From: CALMEC01 sp964531025
GTDB taxonomy: Bacteria; Actinomycetota; Thermoleophilia; Miltoncostaeales; Miltoncostaeaceae
Direction: 5' to 3'
NCBI GenBank assembly: GCA_964531025.1
Contig: CAZHDY010000005.1
Span: forward strand, 66,841-130,840
DNA: 64,000 bases
The position numbers and the translations under genes are program-made. Shown piece after piece: positions 26,924 to 34,614 of the stretch; position 1 is the stretch's first letter, and every line of letters begins with the position of its first letter. A model generated the notes under the pieces. That model was given only the letters and a program-made list of their open reading frames with translations. It was not told where the DNA came from and searched no databases.

Positions 26924-28542
26924 ACGACGTCGACCACCTGTTCCGAACGTTCCTGGACGGGACCCCCGATCTTCCCGACGCGGCGTGCGAGCGCGTCGTC
27001 CGCGCCGTGACGCGCCGTGACGCATCCCGTCGTCACGGTCGTCGGGTACGGTGGTCCGTCGTCGTCCCCGTCGTCGGAGGGATGGCGGTGGCGCTGGTCG
27101 CAGGGGCGGCCATGTTCGATCGAGAGGGCACCGATACGGCGGTCGCCGGGCGTGTGGACTGGGGGATGACCGCCGTCCTGCGCGTGACCCCCGATCCCGG
27201 AAGCGATCTCGAGACGGCGCTGTCACGGATGGAGGCAGCGCTCACCGTCCGCGGTGAGGCTGACGACATCCCCGGTCTGGCGGTACGGCGGGTCGGCAAC
27301 GGTGATCTCGAGATCCGGGTGCCGGGCGTCTACCACCGTCAACAGATGACGATGCTCTCGAGGTTCGCCTCCGTCGCGGTCTATGATCGCCGTCGCGCGC
27401 TCATCGGGACATATCGTCGGATGGACGAACTGACCGCCGCGCTGACTCGGCAGAAGGGTGCGCCGCAGGGCTACGTCCTGCTCTCGCAGGCCCCGGGGTC
27501 ACCCGTCGGAATGCTTGAGGTCGTGACGACGCGCGCCGAGGCCGATGCGAAGCTGCGCGAACTCAACCGTGCGATGGCTGCCTACGAGGAGAAGCAGAGC
27601 GGAACCTCGGCCAACGTCGTTGCGACCAAACGCGCGATGGCGCGGTGGACGGTGGCCGAGGTTCCCGGAGGGGTTCGCGTCGTCGCACGAGGTCAGGGAC
27701 CGGGGGTCGACCTGCTCCGCGACGACCCGATCGTCCCGTCCCGCGACATCGACAGCCTGCAGGAAAACAACGGCGTGACCATGACAGTGGTTCCGGAGGC
27801 GCGTGAACGGACGCTCCGTGCCCTGGCAGCGTCCGGGTCGTCGGCCGTCGCTGTGTTCTCCGCACCGGGCTACACCGGCAGTCTCGCCGGGCCCGTGTCG
27901 GTGGATGGCGAGACGCTGGTGGCGTCCGGCTCGCCCGACGGTGTGGTTCCGGTATCGGTACACGACGCCGTGCCGAACATCCCGGGGGCGATCGCGGTCG
28001 TTTCGGCACAGCCGTACGGGCATCGGCCGACGCTGGAAGGAGAGCGGGTGTCGCCACTTCCCGCCGACATCGAGGCGCTGCGGACGACCCAGTGGGATCC
28101 GCGCGGTGAAACGAGGGATCGTCTGGACATCGCGCCTCAGTCCGTGCTGAGGGTGGTGCGAGCGACACGTGATGGTGTTCACCAGGATGTGTACGCGGCA
28201 CGTACGCCGGACGGGGACGACCTGGTCTACGTGGGCCGGAACGACGGCTCGGGTGGCAACGCGTGCTCGTCGGACGCCGGCCCACCGCGGATGACCCTGT
28301 GCATGACCCGCGCACATGCCGATGATCCGTTTGTCGGGCGCGTGGACGATCCGGCGATCGTCCGGGTTGACGCGGAGTGGGACGGCGGGTCACGGTCGGC
28401 GGTCGTCGCCAACGGCTGGTTCATCGTTGACACGCTCGGTGAGGGGCGTCCGCCGTCGGCCACGACGATGATCGGTCGCGACGCCGATGGCAACGAGGTG
28501 GCCCGATTGTCAGGGGTAACCGGGGAACTCCGGCTGCCGTGA
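26920..28542 (+). CDS. Membrane-anchored partner of ECF sigma factor with SecD-like segment
   Basis: 540 aa, coupled to the sigma gene by ATGA. Residues 1-40 are short and charged, as in small anti-sigma heads, then one membrane span (VVVPVVGGMAVALVAGAAMF), leaving about 480 residues outside. Residues 75-165 resemble the first periplasmic domain of SecD: TAVLRVTPDP, ALSRMEAALTVRGEA, VRRVGNGDLEIRVPGV, LSRFASVAVYD. The rest is unassigned, with a Cys pair near the end. No zinc-binding HxxxCxxC anti-sigma motif is present. The sigma pairing is inferred from overlap only. Confidence 0.6.
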   Translation: MNDVDHLFRTFLDGTPDLPDAACERVVRAVTRRDASRRHGRRVRWSVVVPVVGGMAVALVAGAAMFDREGTDTAVAGRVDWGMTAVLRVTPDPGSDLETALSRMEAALTVRGEADDIPGLAVRRVGNGDLEIRVPGVYHRQQMTMLSRFASVAVYDRRRALIGTYRRMDELTAALTRQKGAPQGYVLLSQAPGSPVGMLEVVTTRAEADAKLRELNRAMAAYEEKQSGTSANVVATKRAMARWTVAEVPGGVRVVARGQGPGVDLLRDDPIVPSRDIDSLQENNGVTMTVVPEARERTLRALAASGSSAVAVFSAPGYTGSLAGPVSVDGETLVASGSPDGVVPVSVHDAVPNIPGAIAVVSAQPYGHRPTLEGERVSPLPADIEALRTTQWDPRGETRDRLDIAPQSVLRVVRATRDGVHQDVYAARTPDGDDLVYVGRNDGSGGNACSSDAGPPRMTLCMTRAHADDPFVGRVDDPAIVRVDAEWDGGSRSAVVANGWFIVDTLGEGRPPSATTMIGRDADGNEVARLSGVTGELRLP

Positions 28543-28562
28543 CCGGCCGGACGGCCGGTCAC
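28539..28562. terminator. Bidirectional terminator between convergent genes
   Basis: A perfect 11 bp stem (GTGACCGGCCG with CGGCCGGTCAC) around two bases, containing the stop codon of the sigma partner and lying 10 bases from the end of the convergent NlpC/P60 gene. Confidence 0.65.
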
Positions 28563-28572
28563 ACCCGGTCCT

Positions 28573-29841
28573 CTACGGGCGAACGGCTCCCACGTACCCG
28601 CTGCGGTTGATCGACGCGACGCGCACCACGTCACCGGTATGCGGTGCGTGCACCATCTGACCACCGCCGATGTAGATGCCCATGTGGCCCAGGCCGCTGA
28701 AGAAGACGAGGTCGCCGGGCTGCAGGTCGCCCTGCACGCGCGGGAACGCGGACCAGATGGCGCCGGTGTAGTGGGCCATCGAGACGCCCACCTGGCCGTA
28801 TGCGTACATGGCGAGGCCGGAACAGTCGAATCCGGACGGCGAGGAACCGCCCCATCGGTACGGCACGCCGAGATACTGCATGGCGACCTGGGCGGCCCGG
28901 GCGTTGCGTGAGCTTCCACCTGAGCTGCTGGGTGCCGGCGTGGAGGGTTCCGGGGAGGACGTCGACGGGGCGGCGCTCCGCGGATCGTCCTGCGACGAAC
29001 CGGATCCGGATCGTGTCGCGTTCGCCTGGTCACGGCTGGCGGCGCGTGCCCGCATCATGGCCTGGGCGCGGCGATTGGCGATCTCGCGACGTGCGGCCTC
29101 CCGGCGGCGCTCGGCCTCGAGCTCCTGGGCCAGCCGGCCCTTGGCGCTGCTGAGCACGGCCTGGCGACGTGACAGCAGTTCGGTCACGACCTGCTGCTGC
29201 CGCTTGCGCTCCTCCACCTGCGACTTGGCGGCGGCCCTGTCCTTGATGAGCTGCTTGCGGGCGGCGATGCGCTGGTCGCGAAGATCGCGTACTGCGGTGA
29301 CGATGCGGCGGTCCTGATCGGCCGCGCGTGCGAGGACGGCCGAGGCCGACATCAGCTCGGACGTGCTGGTGCGGGTCAGAAGGAGCTGGATGCGCGACGG
29401 ACGCGGCTGGATGTAGGCGGCACGCAGACGGACGGCCAGCGCACTCTGCGTCTGGCGCAGCCGGATGTTGGAGCGCTTCAGCTGCCGCTGGTTCTCGGTG
29501 ATGCGGCCGTTCACCTGTTCCAGGTTGTAGACGGCACCGTTGTAGGCCTCGGCGGCGAGCCCGACCTGGGCGTCGATCGAGGCGACCTCGGCCTGGATGC
29601 GGGCGACCTCGGAACGGAGCTCATCGATGGGGGCACCTTCGCCCGGACGGCCGGTCCCGAGCGAGAACGCGGCGATCGCGGCACAGGCGAGGAGCAACGT
29701 GATGCGGGTGCGACGTGGCAGAGCGAGCCTTCCGTCCGGGATGCGCGCGGGCTCGCACCAGGAGCCACAGCACAGGAGACGAGCCAGGTTAGCCCAGCAA
29801 TTCCGGATCTTCTGAAATATTTGTTGCGGTATACCCGGCAT
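28573..29841 (-). CDS. NlpC/P60 peptidoglycan endopeptidase with long coiled coil (RipA-like)
   Basis: 422 aa. A long N-terminus precedes the export segment (RITLLLACAAIAAFSLGTG); the start at 29841 is uncertain and a shorter form is likely. Residues 70-275 are coiled coil (DELRSEVARIQAEVASIDAQVG through RRREAARREIANRR), then a serine/proline linker, then NlpC/P60: YRWGGSSPSGFDCSGLAMYAY, GDLVFFSGLGHMGIYIGGG and HAPHTGDVVRV supply Cys and His of the catalytic site. This matches division-related RipA/RipB endopeptidases. A divergent M23 gene begins 65 bases away. Confidence 0.9.
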   Translation of the reverse strand: MPGIPQQIFQKIRNCWANLARLLCCGSWCEPARIPDGRLALPRRTRITLLLACAAIAAFSLGTGRPGEGAPIDELRSEVARIQAEVASIDAQVGLAAEAYNGAVYNLEQVNGRITENQRQLKRSNIRLRQTQSALAVRLRAAYIQPRPSRIQLLLTRTSTSELMSASAVLARAADQDRRIVTAVRDLRDQRIAARKQLIKDRAAAKSQVEERKRQQQVVTELLSRRQAVLSSAKGRLAQELEAERRREAARREIANRRAQAMMRARAASRDQANATRSGSGSSQDDPRSAAPSTSSPEPSTPAPSSSGGSSRNARAAQVAMQYLGVPYRWGGSSPSGFDCSGLAMYAYGQVGVSMAHYTGAIWSAFPRVQGDLQPGDLVFFSGLGHMGIYIGGGQMVHAPHTGDVVRVASINRSGYVGAVRP

Positions 29842-29905
29842 TTCTTCGGGCGCGCGGGAGCCGACCGTCTTGCCTTTCGTACGGGTGGCGGTTCACAATG
29901 GGCCC

Positions 29906-30631
29906 GTGCGCCGCCTCGCCCGACTCCTGCCCGTCGCTGTTGCAGCCGTGGTGGCATTGCCCGCCGGGGCCCGTGCCCAGAGCCCGCTTCCCGGGGGCTC
30001 TTCGGATGTCTCCCTTCCTCCCGTGGTGACGGTGCCGGACGTCGCCGCACCAGCACCGGGACAGTCGGGGCGCAGCAGCACCGAGAGATACGTGTTCCCG
30101 GTCTTCGGATCGGCGGCCTCGTACACCGACGACTGGGGCGCCCCCCGCGCCGGAACGGGAACCCACCACGGGAACGACATCTTCGCCCCCACCGGGACAC
30201 CGGTTCTGGCCGTGGCGGACGGCGAGCTCTACAAGGTCGGGGTCAACACACTCGGTGGCAACCGCCTGTGGCTGCGCGATGGTCTCGGCAACACGTACTA
30301 CTACGCGCACCTCTCCGGGTACACGTCGCAGGTGAAGGACGGCGTCCGTGTTCGCGCCGGCGAGATCATCGCCTATGTGGGAAACACCGGACAGGCCATC
30401 ACGACGCCGCCGCACCTGCACTTCGAGATCCACCCCGGTGATGGGGACGCTGTCAACCCGTACCCGTTCCTGCAGGCGTGGCAGCGCGGAACGGACGTTC
30501 CGAAGGCGTACACGGCGGCCGCCACGTCGCGCGGGCAGGCGCCCATGGCATCGGGCGCGGTGCTCATCGGACAGGAACGGGAGGAACCGGAGCCCGTCAC
30601 GGGCACCGGCAACGCCATTCCTGTCGGGTAG
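29906..30631 (+). CDS. Secreted M23 (LytM) metallopeptidase
   Basis: 241 aa from GTG 29906, which begins the signal peptide (RRLARLLPVAVAAVVALPAGARAQ); TTG 29870 is possible. The M23 domain has the first zinc ligands in HHGNDIFAPTGTPVLAVADG, the body YYYAHLSGY and AGEIIAYVGNTG, and the HLH motif in PPHLHFEIHP, so it appears catalytically complete. M23 enzymes cut peptidoglycan cross-bridges, or activate amidases when degenerate. It is divergent from the RipA-like gene. Confidence 0.9.
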   Translation: MRRLARLLPVAVAAVVALPAGARAQSPLPGGSSDVSLPPVVTVPDVAAPAPGQSGRSSTERYVFPVFGSAASYTDDWGAPRAGTGTHHGNDIFAPTGTPVLAVADGELYKVGVNTLGGNRLWLRDGLGNTYYYAHLSGYTSQVKDGVRVRAGEIIAYVGNTGQAITTPPHLHFEIHPGDGDAVNPYPFLQAWQRGTDVPKAYTAAATSRGQAPMASGAVLIGQEREEPEPVTGTGNAIPVG

Positions 30632-30677
30632 CGGTTCCCGGCTCTCTCCGTCTGGCCGCGATCGAGGGCCATGCCCC

Positions 30678-30683
30678 TATGAT
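30678..30683 (+). promoter_or_regulatory. -10 box of leaderless promoter for RNA methyltransferase
   Basis: TATGAT lies 8 nt before the GTG at 30692, with no ribosome site between, matching the leaderless pattern seen elsewhere in the window. Confidence 0.5.
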
Positions 30684-30691
30684 CCACGGTC

Positions 30692-32107
30692 GTGCAGCAG
30701 AAGACCCAGCGACCCAAACGCGATGACGTCCTCGAGGTCGTCGTCGACGACCTTGCCTTCGGAGGGCAGGGCGTCGCGCGCGTGGACGGGTTCGTCGTCT
30801 TCTGTGACGACACGGCACCCGGGGATCGTGCGAGGGTGCGCCTGCGCAAGGCCCGGCGACGGTTCGGGGAGGCGCGACTGGAACAGGTTCTCGAACCCGG
30901 CCCGGATCGCATCGAGCCGGTGTGCGACCGCGTCCCGCGTTGCGGCGGCTGCCGTCTGCAACACGTGGACCCCAAGCGCGTCATCTCGGCCAAGCGCGAC
31001 CAGATCGTCGAGCATCTGGCCCGGATCGCCCATCTGACCGACGTCGACGTCCGCCCTCCGGACAGCGCCGTCGAGCTTTTCGGATACCGCAACAAGGTCG
31101 AGTACTCGGCGGGGCCGCGCGAGGGCGGAGGCATGGCGCTCGGCTTCCACGAACGCGGCCGCTGGGACCGCATCGTCGACATCGACCACTGCCACATCGT
31201 CCATCCGGTGGGCGACGTCATCCGCGAGTCGGTGCGCCGCTGGGCCGAGGACGAGCGCGTGCCGCCGTACGACCAGCGGGCGCAGAGCGGGGTCCTGCGG
31301 CACGTCGTGGTCCGCGTCGGTGTGAACACCGATCAGGCATTGGTCAACATCGTCACGGCACCGGGTGCCGAGACCGCGGTCGATCGGCTGGCCGAGATCC
31401 TTCCCGCTCAGCACCCCGAGCTCGTGGGCATCGTCCACTCGGTCAACGACGGGGTTGCCGAGGTCACGGCCGGGCTCCCCTCGCGTGTCGTCTGGGGGCG
31501 GGACCACATCGAGGAGACCGTCCTCGGTGTCCGCCTGCGCCTCTCGGCCGGAGCCTTCTTCCAGACCAACACGCGCATGTCCGAGCGGCTCTACGAGCGG
31601 GCCGCAGAGGCCGCCGGGCTCACCGGCGACGAGGTGCTCTACGACCTCTACGCCGGAGCCGGAAGCGTGGGGTTGATCCTCGCTCCGAAGGCGAAGGAGG
31701 TCGTGGCGATCGAGATCGTCGAGGAAGCGGCGCGCGACGCCGAGGCCAACGCGGAGGCCAACGGCTTCACCGCCTACCGCGCCATCGCCGGCGACGTCCG
31801 CGTGGTGCTCCGCGAGCGCCGCGGCCAGCTGCCGGTTCCGGATGTCGCCATCGTCGACCCGCCGCGGGGAGGCCTGTCCGGTGGGGCGGTTCGGCGCATC
31901 CTGGAACTCGCTCCGCCGGTCCTCGTCTACATCTCGTGTCAGCCGACGACCTTCGCCGACAACGCCCGCCGTTTCGTGGACGGCGGCTACCGGCTCGAGT
32001 ACGTGCAGCCGGTCGACATGTTCCCGCAGACGCCGCACATCGAGGCGGTGGCCCGTTTCACCCGGGATCCGGACTGGGTGCCGCCGGCCCCGGACGTCCG
32101 CGACTGA
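30692..32107 (+). CDS. RlmD/TrmA-type 23S rRNA or tRNA uracil-5-methyltransferase
   Basis: SAM-dependent RNA m5U methyltransferase, 471 aa. Residues 12-65 are a TRAM RNA-binding domain (VVVDDLAFGGQGVARVDGFVVF). An iron-sulfur site is indicated by CDRVPRCGGCRLQHV plus the later DHCHIVHP. The methyltransferase domain has FFQTNTRMSERLY, LYDLYAGAGSVGL for SAM, VDPPRGG and the catalytic cysteine in VYISCQPTTFA. This is the RlmCD/RumA family; the exact base target cannot be told by eye. The start is a GTG with an apparent leaderless promoter. The second structured repeat follows it. Confidence 0.92.
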   Translation: MQQKTQRPKRDDVLEVVVDDLAFGGQGVARVDGFVVFCDDTAPGDRARVRLRKARRRFGEARLEQVLEPGPDRIEPVCDRVPRCGGCRLQHVDPKRVISAKRDQIVEHLARIAHLTDVDVRPPDSAVELFGYRNKVEYSAGPREGGGMALGFHERGRWDRIVDIDHCHIVHPVGDVIRESVRRWAEDERVPPYDQRAQSGVLRHVVVRVGVNTDQALVNIVTAPGAETAVDRLAEILPAQHPELVGIVHSVNDGVAEVTAGLPSRVVWGRDHIEETVLGVRLRLSAGAFFQTNTRMSERLYERAAEAAGLTGDEVLYDLYAGAGSVGLILAPKAKEVVAIEIVEEAARDAEANAEANGFTAYRAIAGDVRVVLRERRGQLPVPDVAIVDPPRGGLSGGAVRRILELAPPVLVYISCQPTTFADNARRFVDGGYRLEYVQPVDMFPQTPHIEAVARFTRDPDWVPPAPDVRD

Positions 32108-32149
32108 CCACCCGGAGGGATCGCCTGCCCGGCGCGGGTGGTGTCAACG

Positions 32150-32273
32150 CTGGTGCCAGGCACTTAACATTTCCGCGGCAACCGGCACGAACTGGAAAGA
32201 CCTGCTGACAGGCAGATTTATCGGAGCGCTCGGTGCCTGCTGTCGCTTCGGGTGCCTGGCACCCGAAGCGACA
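32150..32273 (+). repeat. Structured intergenic element, copy 2
   Basis: 124 bp between the RNA methyltransferase and the convergent DUF3500 gene. It begins CTGGTGCCAGGCACTTAACA, then GCGGCAACCGGCACGA, GACCTGCT, CAGGCAGATTTAT, and ends in a perfect hairpin (32241-32273, 16 bp arms, centre GTGCCTGGCAC). The 5' palindrome GTGCCAGGCAC and the 3' hairpin centre are the same sequence, so this copy shows both end motifs intact. It could also act as terminator of the upstream gene. Confidence 0.8.
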
Positions 32274-32376
32274 CCGGCGCATCCGGATGACCATCGGCCG
32301 GAGCGTCGGAGGGGGTGCTGCTTTCGTCAGTGGCCCGTTGTTCGACCGTCGGCTCGACACGTGGTACCTCCTGCTG

Positions 32377-33627
32377 TCATCCGGCGGGGCCGCCGCCTCC
32401 CGGGCCACCGTTTCCGGACGCCGCCTGCTGCGTGACGCTGCCGGCGTAGTCGTTGGCGGGATCGCGATAGATCGTGTGGATGTGTCCCCAGCCCGCCGTG
32501 ATGTAGCCGCTGACGTCGGCCCCTGCGGATCCCTGCTGGTTGGAGAACTCGATGAAGACGTTCGGGCCCGAGATCCGGAAGTAGATGCCGTCGCCCTGAC
32601 TCGTGTCGTAGGTCGTTGCACCGGACCAGCTCACGTAGGTGGTGTCGAGTGTGGCCTCGATCTTCGCCAGTGCCGCCGTGGTCGTCTCCTCGTCGGACAG
32701 GCCCACCCAGTTGGCGATGACGTCCAGCAGGAGCTTCCTCTGCGCGGCGGTCAGGTCCGAGCCGGCGATGCCGGTGCCCGTCGGATAGGAGCAGGTATCG
32801 CCCGGAGCGCAGGTGAGGTTCGACACCTCTGAGCCCTGGTACAGCTGGGAGCGTTGTTCGTCGGTCAGACTGTCGTAGAACGCGAATGCCGTCGTGTACA
32901 TGCCGGCCAGAGGCTGCACCTCGTTGCCGTCATCGTCCGTGTACACGGCGGGCTGGGCTCCCAGGTGGGTCGGGGCGAACGTGATCGTGTCCGCGGCCCC
33001 GTCCAGGGTGGCGTTGATCCCGAGGTGATGGCCGCCGAACTGAAGCTGCCAGGCCCCTGAGTCGGACGGCTCACCGAAGAACGCGATGTAGTACTGGCTG
33101 AGCGAGCTCTCGGTGCTGCTGCTCTTCTCCAGGAGGAATTCGTCTCCTCCGATGATCCCGGTCGCCGTCGCGTACCCCTCGTCGCTGAGCAGTGCCTCCA
33201 GAACCTTCATGGCGGCGGCCCGTTGGGTCTCGCTGAGATCGGAGAGGTTCAGGCCCGCGCGATCGACGAAAGTGACGGGGAAGTTCGACCAGGATGTCGT
33301 CTTGGTCGTGTCGTCGTAGTCGTAGACCACCTGCGAGCGCTGCTCGCTCGAGAGCGTGGCGAGGAACGCCTGGGCCGCCGCCGCGGTGTCGTCGATGGTG
33401 GCCGCGGTGGTTGTCGCGGTCGTCGCGGTGGAGGACGAGGTGCTCCCGGTGCCCGTCGTGACGGTCGACGTCGATGTGACGGCGGTGGTGGCAGACGTCG
33501 TCGTATCGGTGGCCTGCGCACCGCATCCGCTGAGGACGAGGCCGGCCACCACTCCCGCCGTCGCGATCCACGCCGCAACCCGTTGCCTCGGTCGCCGCGT
33601 CGTTGCCCGTTCACCTGTGTTCGTCAT
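32377..33627 (-). CDS. DUF3500 lipoprotein
   Basis: 416 aa. The lipobox AGLVVLSG-type signal ends in LVLSGCGA; a threonine/serine-rich linker of about 45 residues follows, then a DUF3500 domain: FLATLSSEQRSQVVYDYDD, WSNFPV, RAGLNLSDLSETQRAAAMKVLEA, LQFGGHHLGIN and PTHLGAQPA. The C-terminal part has AGWGHIHTIYRDPANDY and a glycine-rich tail. Its function is unknown; conserved histidines (GGHHLG, GWGHIH) suggest metal or ligand binding. The gene lies between repeat copies 2 and 3. Confidence 0.85.
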   Translation of the reverse strand: MTNTGERATTRRPRQRVAAWIATAGVVAGLVLSGCGAQATDTTTSATTAVTSTSTVTTGTGSTSSSTATTATTTAATIDDTAAAAQAFLATLSSEQRSQVVYDYDDTTKTTSWSNFPVTFVDRAGLNLSDLSETQRAAAMKVLEALLSDEGYATATGIIGGDEFLLEKSSSTESSLSQYYIAFFGEPSDSGAWQLQFGGHHLGINATLDGAADTITFAPTHLGAQPAVYTDDDGNEVQPLAGMYTTAFAFYDSLTDEQRSQLYQGSEVSNLTCAPGDTCSYPTGTGIAGSDLTAAQRKLLLDVIANWVGLSDEETTTAALAKIEATLDTTYVSWSGATTYDTSQGDGIYFRISGPNVFIEFSNQQGSAGADVSGYITAGWGHIHTIYRDPANDYAGSVTQQAASGNGGPGGGGPAG

Positions 33628-33734
33628 GGGGATGACTCTAGGTGCGCATCTTCGCCGGACGCTGTGGCGCTCCTGTGGGTCTCCTGTGGCGGAATCGGTA
33701 CATCGAATCCGTCAACCACGGAGGTCCAGCACCG

Positions 33735-33860
33735 CTGGTGCCAGCCACTTAACAAGTCCGTGGCAAACCGCACGAGAAACGAAGTTCCTGCTAATGCGGC
33801 TGTTCCGCTCGAGTGAGTTTGTGTCGTGTCGTGTTCGGTGCCAGGCACCGGACACGACAC
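33735..33860 (+). repeat. Structured intergenic element, copy 3
   Basis: 126 bp between two minus-strand genes. It begins CTGGTGCCAGCCACTTAACA, then GTGGCAAACCGCACGA, TTCCTGCT, and ends in a hairpin at 33826-33860 with 17 bp arms around one base (centre GGTGCCAGGCACC). One arm position is T against G, a wobble in plus-strand RNA; the rest pair exactly. Arm sequence (GTGTCGTGTT) is unrelated to copies 1 and 2 beyond the core. Confidence 0.78.
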
Positions 33861-33888
33861 GGTGTCTTCGGCCAAACCCGACGGGGGG

Positions 33889-34563
33889 CTAGTAGGGAGG
33901 CTGTTCCTCGTGCCAGTCGCCCAGGCCGCGGAAGGCCGACCAGAAGGCCCGCTTCGCGCTCTGCTCGTCCAGCGAGTCGTCGATGTCCGGCACGAACAGC
34001 GCCTCGATGGTGGGCGTCCAGTGCTGGATCTCGCCGAGGTCCGGTCCGATGGGCTCCGCCAGCGGGTATCCGAGGTCGTTCACCGCCCTCCGCGCGCGAT
34101 CGCCCATGACCACGACGATCTTCGGATCGATGATCGTGATCTCTTCGGCCAGCCACTCGGCCGTCCGGCCGCCTTCGAGGGCCTGCGGGCACTTGGCGAC
34201 AAGGGTTCCGTAGATCGTGACGGGGTCGATGCCCAGGCGCTCCAGGCTGGCCAGGATCGCGCCGCCGGCACGGCCGAAGAAGGCCACGCCCTCCTGCCGC
34301 TCGGTCAGCGAGGCGGACCACTTCACCAGCATGATCTCGGCCTGGGGCGATCCCGAGGCGAGGACCGGGAGCTCATCGCCGCCGCGTGACCGCGCGTATT
34401 CGAGGATGCGCTGGTTCAGGCCCTCGATCTCGGCAACGGACCGCTTCAGGTAGGCGTCCGCGATCTGCGAGGGGCCCGTGATCGAACTCACAGTCGGGCT
34501 CCCCCCACGGGTGGGGTCCTGCGGCCCGCGGGTGGGCTCGTTTCCGGATGGCTCAGAGGTCAT
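33889..34563 (-). CDS. Divergent uracil-DNA glycosylase superfamily protein
   Basis: 224 aa from ATG 34563; GTG 34491 has an equally good GGGGGAG site and would give 200 aa. It retains the layout of family 4/5 glycosylases: ILVKW-like strand then GVAFFGRAGGAILASLERLGID (like PFVGxAGxLL), IYGTLVAKCP (like VYITNxVKC) and IVVVMGDRARRAV. The family GEAPG motif is replaced by KWSASL, the iron-sulfur cysteine set is missing (only one Cys), and the HPS motif near the end is not seen. It may be catalytically altered or not a glycosylase. Confidence 0.6.
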   Translation of the reverse strand: MTSEPSGNEPTRGPQDPTRGGSPTVSSITGPSQIADAYLKRSVAEIEGLNQRILEYARSRGGDELPVLASGSPQAEIMLVKWSASLTERQEGVAFFGRAGGAILASLERLGIDPVTIYGTLVAKCPQALEGGRTAEWLAEEITIIDPKIVVVMGDRARRAVNDLGYPLAEPIGPDLGEIQHWTPTIEALFVPDIDDSLDEQSAKRAFWSAFRGLGDWHEEQPPY

Positions 34564-34614
34564 TGCCGACCCCTACTTGTCCCTCACGGTGACGACTCCT
34601 GCTTGAAACGCGTT

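Noticed and set aside
26171..27226. Upstream extension of the first NlpC/P60 frame
   Set aside because: It runs opposite the ECF sigma gene and its partner; a signal peptide begins at 26170.
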